From contig DASXYG010000074.1 of NCBI GenBank assembly GCA_036502625.1, forward strand, positions 1 to 64,000: a DNA stretch of 64,000 bases. The letters are read 5' to 3'. A program made the position numbers and the translations under genes. The stretch comes from DASXYG01 sp036502625 (GTDB lineage Bacteria > Actinomycetota > Actinomycetes > Streptosporangiales > Streptosporangiaceae). Of the stretch, positions 7,549 through 16,195 are shown piece by piece (position 1 is the stretch's first letter; every line of letters starts with the position of its first letter). The notes under the pieces were generated by a model. It did no database searches. It was not told the origin of the DNA and saw nothing but the letters and a program-made list of their open reading frames with translations.

Positions 7549-8723
7549 GCGGGCACGTGAGCGGAGCCGGGCCGTCGCGGCGGCAGGTGCTGCGCGGCGG
7601 TGGCTACGCCGCGGGGCTGGCACTGGGCGGCGGGCTGCTCACCGCCGGATGCCAGCCGCCGAAGGGCGCCGTCGGCGAGGCCGTCGCCGCGGAGCCGCGG
7701 CCGTCGTACTACCCGGGCGACTACGACCGGATGGTGCGGGCGTCCAAGGCCGAGCGCGAGCTGACGATCTACTCCAACATGGACACCTACAACTGGAAGC
7801 CGATCGTGGACGGCTTCCAGAAGCACTACCCGTGGGTGGACAACATCGCCACCACGAACCTCGGCAGCTCGCAGGTCTTCGAGCGGTACAACGCCGAGGA
7901 GGCCGCCAACCAGCAGAAGGCCAGCCTCCTGGTGTCCGGGTCGCCGCAGAACTGGCTGGACTTCGTCTCCGGCAGGAAGCTCCTCGACTACGCCTCCCCG
8001 GAGCTGCCGCACCTGCCGTCGTTCGCCCGCCCCCGGCCCGGCCTGTACACGTTCTCCACGGACTGCATCGTGATGGTCTACAACAAGGTCCTGCTGGGCG
8101 AGCACGAGCGGCCGGACAGCCTCGCCGGGCTGATCACGCTCGTACGGTCGCAGCCCAAGCGGTTCAAGAACAAGATCACCACGTACTCCGCGGGCATGAG
8201 CTTCGGCCTGGCCATCCACGACACCTACGTCCGCACCCGGCAGCGGCAGGGCCGCGACGCGTGGGCCACCTACGACGCGCTGCTGCCGTTCACCCGGGCG
8301 GAGGAGTCCTCGGGCCCGATGCTGGACAAGGTCGCCTCCGGTGAGTACCTGATCGCGTACTTCGCCTCGTCGACCATCGTGTTCCCGCAGATGGCGCAGG
8401 TCGGCGAGGTCGTCACCTGGAAGTTCGTCGCCGACGGCACACCGCTGTTCCTGCGCGGCATGGGCGTGCCCGCCAAGTCGCCGCACAAGAACACCGGCAA
8501 GCTGATGCTCGACTACATCCTGTCCCACGAGGGGCAGTCCAACGTGTCGCGCGGCGGGTTCACCGCGTACCGCCCGGACGTGCCCGCCGACGCGGGCCAC
8601 CCCACGTACACGAGCGTCACGAAGCAGGTCGGCAAGGACAACGTCATGCTCATCGGCTATGACTTCGGCACGCAGAAGGAGCAGGACGCCTTCGTGAAGC
8701 AGTGGGAGGGCCGCCTTGGCTGA
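7545..8723 (+). CDS. ABC transporter substrate-binding lipoprotein, Tat-type signal
   Basis: A 392-residue extracellular binding protein of the iron(III)/putrescine-like class (SBP_bac_1/8 type). The N-terminus combines a twin-arginine motif (SRRQVLRG, residues 11-18) with a lipobox ending at Cys36 (LTAGC), so it is probably folded before export and lipid-anchored. The GTG start overlaps the hydrolase stop (GTGA). Conserved-looking regions are ELTIYSNMDTYNWKPIVDGFQKHYPW, the ligand-cleft FSTDCIVMVYNK and the C-terminal GMGVPAKSPHKN. Neighbouring CoA-transferase and lyase genes suggest an organic acid ligand rather than iron. Confidence 0.85.
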   Translation: MSGHVSGAGPSRRQVLRGGGYAAGLALGGGLLTAGCQPPKGAVGEAVAAEPRPSYYPGDYDRMVRASKAERELTIYSNMDTYNWKPIVDGFQKHYPWVDNIATTNLGSSQVFERYNAEEAANQQKASLLVSGSPQNWLDFVSGRKLLDYASPELPHLPSFARPRPGLYTFSTDCIVMVYNKVLLGEHERPDSLAGLITLVRSQPKRFKNKITTYSAGMSFGLAIHDTYVRTRQRQGRDAWATYDALLPFTRAEESSGPMLDKVASGEYLIAYFASSTIVFPQMAQVGEVVTWKFVADGTPLFLRGMGVPAKSPHKNTGKLMLDYILSHEGQSNVSRGGFTAYRPDVPADAGHPTYTSVTKQVGKDNVMLIGYDFGTQKEQDAFVKQWEGRLG

Positions 8724-10485
8724 CGTCATCGAGACGCCCCAGGCCCGGGACGACGCCGCGCACCGCGCGCCGCTGCCCGCGCCGCGCTACCGGCGGCTGC
8801 TCGGCGCGCCGCGCGAACGCTGGATCCAGTACGGCGTGTTCGCCGTCCTGCTGCTCCTGGTGCTCGCGCCGGTCGTGCCGACCGTGTGGCAGTCGCTGGT
8901 CAGCAAGCCGCTGTACGCGTCCGGGGGTGCGCTGGACCCGGGCAACTACGCGCGGCTGTTCACCGACGAGGGCTTCGGCACCGTCATCGTCAACAGCCTG
9001 CTGCTCGCCGCGCTGACCACGGTGTTCTCCGTGGTGCTCGCGGTGGTGCTGTCCGTGCTGCTCGTCCGGGTGCGCGTGCCCGGCGGGCGGGTGATGGGCG
9101 GCCTGCTGATGTGGCCGATCTACATCTCGCCGCTGGTGCTGGCCTTCGGGTGGATCATCGTGTACGGCCCGGCCGGGTACGTCACCTCCGCGGTCGGCCA
9201 CCTGATCGGCGCCGAGGAGCCGTGGAACCTGTACTCGATCTTCGGGATGGCGCTGACCTCGACGGTGGCGCTCACCCCGATCGCGTACCTGTACTGCTCC
9301 AACGCGCTGCGCATGGCGGACAGCTCGCTGGAGCACGCCGCGCGCACCTGCGGGGCGGGGCCGCTGCGGGTGATCCGCTCGGTGATCCTCCCGATGATGC
9401 GCCCGCCGATCATGTACAGCGCGCTGCTGATCTTCACGGCGTCGCTTGAGGAGCTGTCGATCCCGCTGCTGTACGGCAAGCCGGTGGAGATCGAGCTGTT
9501 CGGCAGCTTCCTGTACGACTACGGCCTGGACGAGGCCACCCCCGACTACGGCATCCTCGGCGCCGCGTCCGTGCTGTTCCTGGCGTTCCTGGCGGTGCTG
9601 GTCACCATCCAGGGCCTGGTGCTGCGCAACAGCCGCCGGTTCATCGCCGTACGGGGGAAGGCCACCCGGGTGCACCGGTTCGACCTGGGAAGGCTGCGCT
9701 GGGCCGGGTTCGCCATCGCCGCCGGCTACCTGATCCTGGGGCCGGGGCTGCCGCTGCTCGGCCTGATCGCGCGGGCGTTCACGCAGGTGCTGTCGCCGCT
9801 GGTCAGCCCGCTGAAGGTGCTGTCGCTGGGCAACTTCCAGATCATCTTCGGCTACTCGGAGTACACCGGGTCGATCGGCAACAGCCTCATCGTGGCGGTC
9901 GTCGGCGGCGTCGCGGTCACGGTCGTCGCCGCGCTGGCCGTGCTGGTGGCCCGGCGCTCGGGGTTCCGCGCGGCCAAGGCGGTGGAGTTCACCGCGCTGG
10001 CGCCGCAGGCGCTGCCCGGCGTGATCATGGGCCTCGGGTTCTTCTGGACGATCCTGTTCGTCGCGCCGCTGCGGCCGCTGCAGGGCACGCTCACCGCGAT
10101 CATCATCGCGTTCGGCGTGGCCGCGCTGCCCGCCGCGTTCGGCGCGATCGCCCCGATGGTCATGCAGATCGGCGGCGAGCTGGACGCCGCGGCGCGGTCG
10201 GTCGGCGCGGACTGGTGGCGCACGTTCTCCCGGGTGCTGCTGCGGCTGATCACCCCGGCGCTGCTCGCGTCGTTCGTGCTCGTGTTCGTCAACATGATCA
10301 AGGCGTTCTCCGCCGCGGTGTTCCTCGGCAACGCCGACAGCCAGGTCATCGGCACCACGTCGCTGACCCTGTGGACCAACGGCAATACCGGCGCCGTCGC
10401 CGCCCTGTCCTGCCTGCAAATCGCCATCACCGCGGTCGTCGTCGTGGCCGCAGGGAGACTCTTCAAGGTGAACGCACATGCCTGA
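8716..10485 (+). CDS. ABC transporter permease, two fused permease domains (FbpB-type)
   Basis: A 589-residue integral membrane protein made of two tandem BPD_transp_1 domains, each with about six helices, as in iron(III) and 2-aminoethylphosphonate type importers. The two EAA loops are visible at EHAARTCGAGPLRVIRSVILP (about 203) and ELDAAARSVGADWWRTF (about 490). The start is TTG at 8716, eight bases inside the end of the binding-protein gene, with GGGAGGG ending five bases before. It forms the channel for the binding protein and the ATPase that follows with an 8-bp overlap. Confidence 0.87.
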   Translation: MADVIETPQARDDAAHRAPLPAPRYRRLLGAPRERWIQYGVFAVLLLLVLAPVVPTVWQSLVSKPLYASGGALDPGNYARLFTDEGFGTVIVNSLLLAALTTVFSVVLAVVLSVLLVRVRVPGGRVMGGLLMWPIYISPLVLAFGWIIVYGPAGYVTSAVGHLIGAEEPWNLYSIFGMALTSTVALTPIAYLYCSNALRMADSSLEHAARTCGAGPLRVIRSVILPMMRPPIMYSALLIFTASLEELSIPLLYGKPVEIELFGSFLYDYGLDEATPDYGILGAASVLFLAFLAVLVTIQGLVLRNSRRFIAVRGKATRVHRFDLGRLRWAGFAIAAGYLILGPGLPLLGLIARAFTQVLSPLVSPLKVLSLGNFQIIFGYSEYTGSIGNSLIVAVVGGVAVTVVAALAVLVARRSGFRAAKAVEFTALAPQALPGVIMGLGFFWTILFVAPLRPLQGTLTAIIIAFGVAALPAAFGAIAPMVMQIGGELDAAARSVGADWWRTFSRVLLRLITPALLASFVLVFVNMIKAFSAAVFLGNADSQVIGTTSLTLWTNGNTGAVAALSCLQIAITAVVVVAAGRLFKVNAHA

Positions 10486-11659
10486 GCTGACCGTACGCGG
10501 CCTGACCAAGCGGTTCGGCGGCGCGACCACCGGCACCGCCGGAACGCCCGTCACCGCCCTGGACGACGTGTCCTTCACCGTCAACGACGGGGAGTTCTTC
10601 ACCCTCCTCGGACCGTCCGGCTGCGGGAAGTCCACCACGCTGGCGGCCATCGCCGGCCTCGAGGCGCCCGACGGGGGCCGGATCACCGCCGGCGACGTCG
10701 TGTTCGTCGACACCGCCGAGAAGCGCTTCCTCAACCCCGAGGAGCGCAACCTGGGCATGGTGTTCCAGTCGTACGCGCTGTGGCCGCACATGACCGTCGC
10801 GGCCAACCTGGACCTGCCGCTGAAGCTGCGCGGGCTCAGCCGCGCCGACCGCGACAAGCGCATCGACGCCGCGCTTGAGCAGGTCGGCCTCGGGCAGTAC
10901 CGGCGCCGCTACCCGCACCAGATGTCCGGCGGGCAGCAGCAGCGGGTCGCGCTGGCCCGCGCGCTGGTCTACTCCCCCACCGTGCTGCTGCTCGACGAGC
11001 CGCTGTCCAACCTCGACGCGAAGCTGCGCGAGCAGGCCCGCGCCTGGCTGAAGGAGCTGCAGGAGGACGTCGGCATCACCACGATCTACGTCACCCACGA
11101 CCAGACCGAGGCGCTGACCCTGTCCGACCGCATCGCCGTCATGCGCGACGGGAAGATGCTCCAGGTCGGCACCCCCGAGGAGATCTACGAACGCCCCGCC
11201 GACCCGGCCGTCGCCGACTTCGTGGGCCGCTGCAACTTCCTGCTCGCCGAGGTCGCCGAGGGCGGCGCGGCGGGCGCGGAGATCACCGTACGGGTCGCCG
11301 CCACCGGCACGCCCCTGCGCGTCACCGCCCGCCAGGAGCACGCCGCCGGGGACACCGTGACCCTCGGGATCCGCGCCGAGCGCATCGCCGTGCGCGCGCC
11401 CGGCGACGGCGAACCGGGCGGCGCCGGCGCGCTGCCCGCCCGGCTGGTGCGGCGGCTGTACTCCGGGTCGCGGTACGAGTACGAGCTGGACTGCGGCGGC
11501 CATCCGATGACCGCCGAGGACACCGCCGTCGTCGAGGGCGGCACGGACGGCGCCGTATGGCTGACGGTGCCGCCCGACGGCGTCTACACCTTCGCCGGAG
11601 ACCGCACCTCCGAAGTCGGCACCGGGGCGGGCGCCCCGGTCGCCGGGGCCGCCGCATGA
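10478..11659 (+). CDS. ABC transporter ATP-binding protein (PotA/FbpC type)
   Basis: A 393-residue ATPase of the MalK/PotA/FbpC class. Walker A is GPSGCGKST (residues 45-53), the Q-loop region is MVFQSYALWPHMTV, the signature is MSGGQQQRVALARAL and Walker B LLLDEPLSNLD; the H-loop is YVTHDQTEA. Residues after about 250 form a TOBE-like regulatory domain. It powers the importer encoded just upstream. Its stop overlaps the ATG of the CoA-transferase gene by four bases, tying transport to metabolism in one transcript. Confidence 0.92.
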   Translation: MPELTVRGLTKRFGGATTGTAGTPVTALDDVSFTVNDGEFFTLLGPSGCGKSTTLAAIAGLEAPDGGRITAGDVVFVDTAEKRFLNPEERNLGMVFQSYALWPHMTVAANLDLPLKLRGLSRADRDKRIDAALEQVGLGQYRRRYPHQMSGGQQQRVALARALVYSPTVLLLDEPLSNLDAKLREQARAWLKELQEDVGITTIYVTHDQTEALTLSDRIAVMRDGKMLQVGTPEEIYERPADPAVADFVGRCNFLLAEVAEGGAAGAEITVRVAATGTPLRVTARQEHAAGDTVTLGIRAERIAVRAPGDGEPGGAGALPARLVRRLYSGSRYEYELDCGGHPMTAEDTAVVEGGTDGAVWLTVPPDGVYTFAGDRTSEVGTGAGAPVAGAAA

Positions 11660-12879
11660 CCCACCCGGACCACCCCGACCATTCAGACCGGCCGCAGGCC
11701 CTCGAAGGGGTCCGCGTCCTCGACCTGTCGCGGCTGGTCGCCGGCAACCAGCTCACCCTGCTGCTCGGCGACTTCGGCGCCGACGTCGTCAAGATCGAGC
11801 AGCCCGGCGTCGGCGACTCCCTGCGCCGCTGGCGCGTGGACGGCACCGAGGTGCACTGGAAGGTCTACGGCCGCAACAAGCGCTCCGTCACCCTCGACCT
11901 GAAGCACCCGCGCGGCCGCGACCTGCTGCTGCGGCTGGCCGCAGGCGCGGACGTCCTCGTCGAGGGCTTCCGGCCCGGCACCCTGGAGCGCCTCGGCCTC
12001 GCGCCCGCGACACTGCGCGAGCGCAACCCGGCGCTGGTCGTCGTCCGCGTGTCCGGATGGGGGCAGACCGGCGCGTACGCGGACCGCCCCGGCTTCGGCA
12101 CGCTCGTCGAGGCCATGTCCGGGTTCGCCGCCATGAACGGCTTCCCCGACCGCGAACCCGTCCTGCCGCCGGGCGCGCTCGCCGACATGATCGCCGGCAC
12201 GTACGGCGCGTTCGCCACCGTCATGGCCGTACGCGACGCCGAGGCGCGCGGCGCCGGGCAGGACGTCGACCTGTCGCTGTTCGAGCCGCTGTTCGCCGTC
12301 CTCGGCCCCACCGCCGCCGCGTACGCGCTGACCGGCGCCGTACCGCGGCGCTCCGGCAGCCGGTCCCGCACGTCCGCGCCGCGCGGGGTGTACCGGTGCG
12401 CGGACGGCCGGTGGCTGGCGCTGTCCGGGTCGACGCAGCCGATGACGGAGAAGCTGTTCCGCGCGATCGGCCGCGCCGACCTGCTGGACGACGCGCGCTT
12501 CGCGGACAACACCACCCGCCTGGAGAACATCGAGGCGCTGGACGCGATCATCGGCGGCTACTTCGCCGCGTACGACCTGGACGACAACCTCGCCGCCATG
12601 CACGCCGCCGGGGTCACCGTCGCGCCCGTCTGCGACATCGGCGACCTCGTCGGCGGCGAGTACTTCACCAGCCGCGGCGTCCTCGTCGACGGCCCGGACG
12701 CCGACGACCCGTCCGGCACCGTGCCCATGCACGACGTCGTGCCGCGGATGTCCGGCACGCCCGGCCGCATCGCCCGCCCGGCGCCGCGCCTCGGCGAGCA
12801 CACCGAGGAGATCCTGCGCCCGCTGCTGGGCGACGCCGAATGGGAGGAACTGACCACCATGGAGGTGATCCAGGCGTGA
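11656..12879 (+). CDS. CaiB/BaiF family (class III) CoA-transferase
   Basis: A 407-residue class III CoA-transferase, which moves CoA between carboxylic acids via aspartyl-CoA intermediates. The N-terminal LEGVRVLDLSRLVAGNQLT, the KIEQPGVGD motif and RVSGWGQTGAY are family hallmarks; Asp177 in GALADMIAGTYGA is the likely catalytic aspartate. Length is typical. It overlaps both neighbours by four bases. Placed between an importer and a CitE-like lyase, it probably activates the imported acid to its CoA ester, as in malate or citramalate CoA-transferase/lyase pairs. The substrate is inferred, not shown. Confidence 0.9.
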   Translation: MTHPDHPDHSDRPQALEGVRVLDLSRLVAGNQLTLLLGDFGADVVKIEQPGVGDSLRRWRVDGTEVHWKVYGRNKRSVTLDLKHPRGRDLLLRLAAGADVLVEGFRPGTLERLGLAPATLRERNPALVVVRVSGWGQTGAYADRPGFGTLVEAMSGFAAMNGFPDREPVLPPGALADMIAGTYGAFATVMAVRDAEARGAGQDVDLSLFEPLFAVLGPTAAAYALTGAVPRRSGSRSRTSAPRGVYRCADGRWLALSGSTQPMTEKLFRAIGRADLLDDARFADNTTRLENIEALDAIIGGYFAAYDLDDNLAAMHAAGVTVAPVCDIGDLVGGEYFTSRGVLVDGPDADDPSGTVPMHDVVPRMSGTPGRIARPAPRLGEHTEEILRPLLGDAEWEELTTMEVIQA

Positions 12880-13751
12880 CGCCCAACCCGCCCGCGTGGC
12901 GGTCGCTGCTGTACGTCCCCGTGACCCGGCAGGACTTCGTCGCCAAGGCGCACACCCGCGGCGCCGACGCCATCCAGCTCGACCTCGAGGACGCCGTCGC
13001 GCCCGCGGAGAAGGCGGCCGCGCGGGAGGCGCTGCCCGCCGCCGTCGAGACGGTCACCGCGCACGGCGTCGACGTGGTCGTCCGGATCAACCGGCCGTGG
13101 CGGCTGGCCGTCCGCGACCTGGAGGCCGCCGTACGGCCCGGGGTGCGCGCGCTGGCGCTGCCGAAGGTGCCGAACGCCGACCACGTGCGGGCGTGCGCGG
13201 AGATCGTCGCCGAGCTGGAGGCCGAGCGCGGCATGCCGGCCCGGTCGGTCGGGTTCATCGCCATGGTGGAGACCGCGGGCGCGCTGCTCGACATGCGCGC
13301 GATCGCCGCCGCCCACCCGCGCGTGCTGGCGCTCACCCTGGGCGCGGAGGACTTCGCCACCGACATCGGCATCGCCCCCGAACCGGACCTGCTGGCCGCG
13401 CCGAAGCAGGCGGTCGTGCTGGCCGCGCGCGCCGCCGGGGTGCTGCCGCTCGGACTGGTCGGCACCGTCGCGCACTACGCCGACACCGACGCGTTCGCCG
13501 CCACCGTGGAGCGTTCGCGGCGGATCGGGTTCGTCGGCGCCAGCGCGATCCACCCCAGCCAGGTGCCGCTGCTCAACGCCGGGTTCACGCCGCCCGCCGA
13601 GGCGGTCGCGCACGCCGAGCGGCTGGTCGCGGCGTACGAGGACGCCCACGCGCGGGGGCTGGGCGCCATCGAGTTCGAGGGGTCGATGATCGACGAGCCG
13701 GTCGCCGAGCGCGCCCGCAACCTGCTGGCGGCCGCGCGCCGTATCGGCTGA
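12876..13751 (+). CDS. CitE-like CoA ester lyase (HpcH/HpaI aldolase family)
   Basis: A 291-residue TIM-barrel lyase of the CitE/malyl-CoA lyase group. Signature residues are in IQLDLEDAV (residues 33-41, metal/CoA region), VVRIN (Arg70), IAMVETAGAL (metal-binding Glu) and LGAEDFATDIG; GASAIHPSQV is the C-terminal hallmark. Such enzymes split beta-hydroxyacyl-CoA (malyl, citramalyl, beta-methylmalyl) into acetyl- or propionyl-CoA and a 2-oxo acid. There are no citrate lyase alpha or gamma subunits nearby, so a stand-alone role with the upstream CoA-transferase is likely. GTG start overlaps the previous stop. Confidence 0.9.
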   Translation: MTPNPPAWRSLLYVPVTRQDFVAKAHTRGADAIQLDLEDAVAPAEKAAAREALPAAVETVTAHGVDVVVRINRPWRLAVRDLEAAVRPGVRALALPKVPNADHVRACAEIVAELEAERGMPARSVGFIAMVETAGALLDMRAIAAAHPRVLALTLGAEDFATDIGIAPEPDLLAAPKQAVVLAARAAGVLPLGLVGTVAHYADTDAFAATVERSRRIGFVGASAIHPSQVPLLNAGFTPPAEAVAHAERLVAAYEDAHARGLGAIEFEGSMIDEPVAERARNLLAAARRIG

Positions 13752-13768
13752 CCGGGGGCCGTACGGGG

Positions 13769-14224
13769 TCAGTCCTCGGGGCGGGCCAGCGCGGTGACGG
13801 CGCGGTCCAGGAGGTCGCGGAGCTGCTCGCGCTCGCCCGCGTCGAGGGCGTCGACCATGCGCCGCTCCACGGCGGACGCGGCCGCGTCGGCCTTGCGCAG
13901 CAGCGCGCCGCCCTGCCGGGTCAGCCGGGTGACCAGCACCTGCGCGTGGTCCGGCGAGGGGTGGCGTTCGACCAGGCCGCGCGCCTCCAGGGTCTTCAGC
14001 ACCGTCGCCATGCTCTGCGCGGTCACCGAGCAGAACCGGGCCAGCTTCGCGCCGGAGATGCCCGGCGCCAGCGACAGCGCGTACATCGCGGCGTACTGCG
14101 GGACGGTCACGCCGTACGGCCGCAGCACGCGGGTCTTCTCCGCGATCAGCGCCTGCTCCGCGCGCTTGATGTGGGTGCCCGGGCGCCACTCCACCGACGC
14201 GGCGACCCGCTCCTCGTCGCCCAT
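13769..14224 (-). CDS. MarR-family transcriptional regulator
   Basis: A 151-residue winged helix-turn-helix repressor. The recognition region is ISGAKLARFCSVTAQSMATVLKTLEARGLVERH with the wing after it; the flanking helices supply dimerisation. I start it at ATG 14224 because a G7 run precedes that codon by about six bases; an upstream in-frame ATG at 14239 lacks a ribosome site. It is divergent from an MFS pump gene, with operator-like ATCA-N6-TGAT sites in the shared spacer, so it most likely represses both until a toxic ligand binds. Confidence 0.88.
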   Translation of the reverse strand: MGDEERVAASVEWRPGTHIKRAEQALIAEKTRVLRPYGVTVPQYAAMYALSLAPGISGAKLARFCSVTAQSMATVLKTLEARGLVERHPSPDHAQVLVTRLTRQGGALLRKADAAASAVERRMVDALDAGEREQLRDLLDRAVTALARPED

Positions 14225-14240
14225 GCGCGGCCCCCCCATA

Positions 14241-14256
14241 TATCAAAACCCTGATG
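14241..14256. promoter_or_regulatory. MarR operator-like site 1
   Basis: TATCAAAACCCTGATG includes ATCA-N6-TGAT and lies 17 bp upstream of the marR start. Its reverse complement occurs with 14 of 16 matches at 14330-14345, so the same element is present twice in opposite orientation in the divergent spacer. Confidence 0.6.
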
Positions 14257-14323
14257 CGTGTCCGATGTGTGATTGAACACTACCACCGGGTTTGACGCGC
14301 CCTTGCGCGGACATGCATGCTCT

Positions 14324-14351
14324 GTCGAGCATCAGGACTTTGATACTCGAC
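14324..14351. promoter_or_regulatory. MarR operator-like site 2, extended 28-bp inverted repeat
   Basis: GTCGAG...CTCGAC arms (14324-14329 and 14346-14351) enclose ATCA-GGACTT-TGAT, giving an inverted repeat of about 28 bp with few mismatches. It sits 22 bp before the MFS ATG and just upstream of the GGAGTGGA ribosome site, a position fit for repression of the pump. Confidence 0.65.
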
Positions 14352-14372
14352 AGACATCGATGGAGTGGACGT

Positions 14373-15881
14373 ATGTTGACTGACGAGCGGAGGGCGCGGG
14401 CCACCCTCGCCACCGTGTGCGCCGCCGCGCTCATCGTGCCGATCACCGCGGCCGGCGCCGCCGAGACCCTGGCCAGCGTGGGCGCCGGGCTGCACAGCGG
14501 GCTGGCGGCCACCCAGTGGGTGGTGAACGCGTTCTTCCTGACGTTCGCCGCGTTCATGGCGAGCACCGGGTCGCTGGCCGACCGGTTCGGCCACCGCCGG
14601 ATGTTCGCCATCGGGCTGGTCGTATTCACCGCGGCCATGCTCGCCGCCGCCGCGGCACCCGGCATCGGCGCGCTCATCGCGGCGCGCGCGCTGGCCGGTG
14701 CGGGCGCCGCGGCCGTCACCACCGGCGGCAGCGCGCTGCTCGCGCACGTCTTCCCCGACGGCCCGGCGCGCGCCCGCGCGTTCGCGGTGTTCGGCACCAC
14801 GCTGGGCCTCGGCCTGGCGTTCGGGCCGGTGCTGTCCGGGGCGCTGGTCACCGTGCTGGGCTGGCGCAGCCTGTTCGCCGCCGCCGCGCTGGCGCTGCTG
14901 CCCAGCCTCGCCGCCGTACGGCTGCTGCCCGTGTCGCGGCCCGGCGCCGCCGGGCGGCCCGACCTGGGCGGCGCGGTCACGTTCACCGGCGGGCTGACCG
15001 GGTTCACGCTGGCCGTCGTGGAGGGCCCGGAGACGGGGTGGACGCATCCCGTCGTACTGGCCGGGTTCGCCGCGTGCGTCGTGCTGCTCACGGCGTTCGC
15101 CGTCATCGAGCGCCGCCACCCGGCGCCGCTGGTCGACCTGGCGCTGCTGCGCAAGCCGCGGTTCGTGGCCATCGCGTCCATGCCGTTCCTGCTGGCGTTC
15201 GGGTTCGTCGCGCTGACGATCGTGCTGCCGCCGTACCTCATGGCCACCCTCGGCTACTCCGCCCGCCAGGCCGGCCTCACGCTGATGCTGCTCACCGGGC
15301 CCGCCCTGGTCATGCCGCCGGTGACCGGGGCGCTGGCCCGCCGGCTCACCCAGCGGACGCTCCTGGTGGCCACGCTCCTGCTGGTCGCGGCCGGCACCGC
15401 GCTGCTGGCCACGGTGCCCGGCGGCACCGGCCCCGCCGGCCTGGCCGCCCCGCTGCTGCTCATCGGCACCGGCTTCGGCATCTCCCTGGCCATCATGGAC
15501 GGCGCCGCCATCTCCGCCGTCGCCCCCCACCAGTCCGGCATGGCCGCCGGCGTCTTCAACACCGTCCGCATCACCGGCGAGGTCGTCGCCATAGCCGCCC
15601 TAGGCGCGGTGATCTCCGCCCTCACCCACACCGCCCTAGCCACCCGTTACGGCACCCCCACCGCCACCAAGGCCACCACGAACCTCCTCCAAGGCACCCC
15701 AACCCCTCCACCAGCAGTACCTCAGGCCACCTACGAGCCAACCGCCACAGCCGCGTACACCCACGCCCTCCACGTGTCACTGCTCACCCTCACCCTCCTG
15801 ACCCTCCTAGGCGCCGCCGCGGTAGCCCACCTCCTCACCCCCCACCACACCCCGGAACCCACCCACGACCTAGCCGCCTGA
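14373..15881 (+). CDS. MFS drug:H+ antiporter, DHA2 (14-helix) type
   Basis: A 502-residue major facilitator with about 14 hydrophobic helices. Motif A is present as GSLADRFGHRRMF after helix 2, and motif C-like GPVLSGALVT follows in helix 5, both typical of EmrB/QacA-type export. ATG 14373 follows GGAGTGGA. It is divergent from marR and is probably its target, giving inducible export of a hydrophobic toxin or metabolite. The last 130 codons shift to an unusual C-rich, G-poor composition with several CTA codons, unlike the first two thirds. Confidence 0.9.
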   Translation: MLTDERRARATLATVCAAALIVPITAAGAAETLASVGAGLHSGLAATQWVVNAFFLTFAAFMASTGSLADRFGHRRMFAIGLVVFTAAMLAAAAAPGIGALIAARALAGAGAAAVTTGGSALLAHVFPDGPARARAFAVFGTTLGLGLAFGPVLSGALVTVLGWRSLFAAAALALLPSLAAVRLLPVSRPGAAGRPDLGGAVTFTGGLTGFTLAVVEGPETGWTHPVVLAGFAACVVLLTAFAVIERRHPAPLVDLALLRKPRFVAIASMPFLLAFGFVALTIVLPPYLMATLGYSARQAGLTLMLLTGPALVMPPVTGALARRLTQRTLLVATLLLVAAGTALLATVPGGTGPAGLAAPLLLIGTGFGISLAIMDGAAISAVAPHQSGMAAGVFNTVRITGEVVAIAALGAVISALTHTALATRYGTPTATKATTNLLQGTPTPPPAVPQATYEPTATAAYTHALHVSLLTLTLLTLLGAAAVAHLLTPHHTPEPTHDLAA

Positions 15882-16195
15882 CCCCGCCCCTCACGCCCCC
15901 CGTCCCTTCCCCTCGCACCCCGACCGGAGCGCCAGGCGCGGCAACACTCTCCCCACTCCCCCCGGCGTCCTGAACTCTGACCTGGGGAGCCGAGCGGGGG
16001 CAGCCGCGCGCCCTCCTCGCTCACCCCACCCCGCGTCTACCGAACCCTGACCTGGATCGCCGTACGGGGGTCCCTGCGCTCGCGCCTCCCGCACACCGAC
16101 CGGGCGCGCCGGGCAGGGGGCGGGGAGCACCCTCCGCTCCGCGAGAGCCAGGCGGCCGGATCACGGCGGGCTGGTGGGTCCGGACGCGGGCGCCG
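15882..16195. other. 314-bp spacer without a gene
   Basis: Between the MFS gene and the converging XRE-type regulator I see no supported gene. The first 100 bp continue the C-rich, G-poor run that begins inside the MFS gene. Two similar short strings, GAACTCTGACCTGGGGAGCCGAGCGGGGG (near 15971) and a GAACCCTGACCTGGATCGCCGTACGGGGG form (near 16044), make an imperfect direct repeat about 73 bp apart. Confidence 0.4.

Noticed and set aside
8650..10863. Very long minus-strand open frame antisense to the permease gene
   Set aside because: It is a GC-rich shadow frame: composition is Arg/His/Gln-rich without domains, while the plus-strand permease and ATPase have clear motifs. The same applies to long antisense frames at 22751-25441 and 48019-50475.
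7545..11659. Annotation as an iron(III) uptake system
   Set aside because: Family resemblance exists, but overlap with CoA-transferase and lyase genes and no siderophore or Fur-like context make an organic acid more likely; left as uncertain.
12876..13751. Citrate lyase beta subunit
   Set aside because: No CitF, CitD or CitC homologues are adjacent; stand-alone CitE-like lyases are common and act on other CoA esters.
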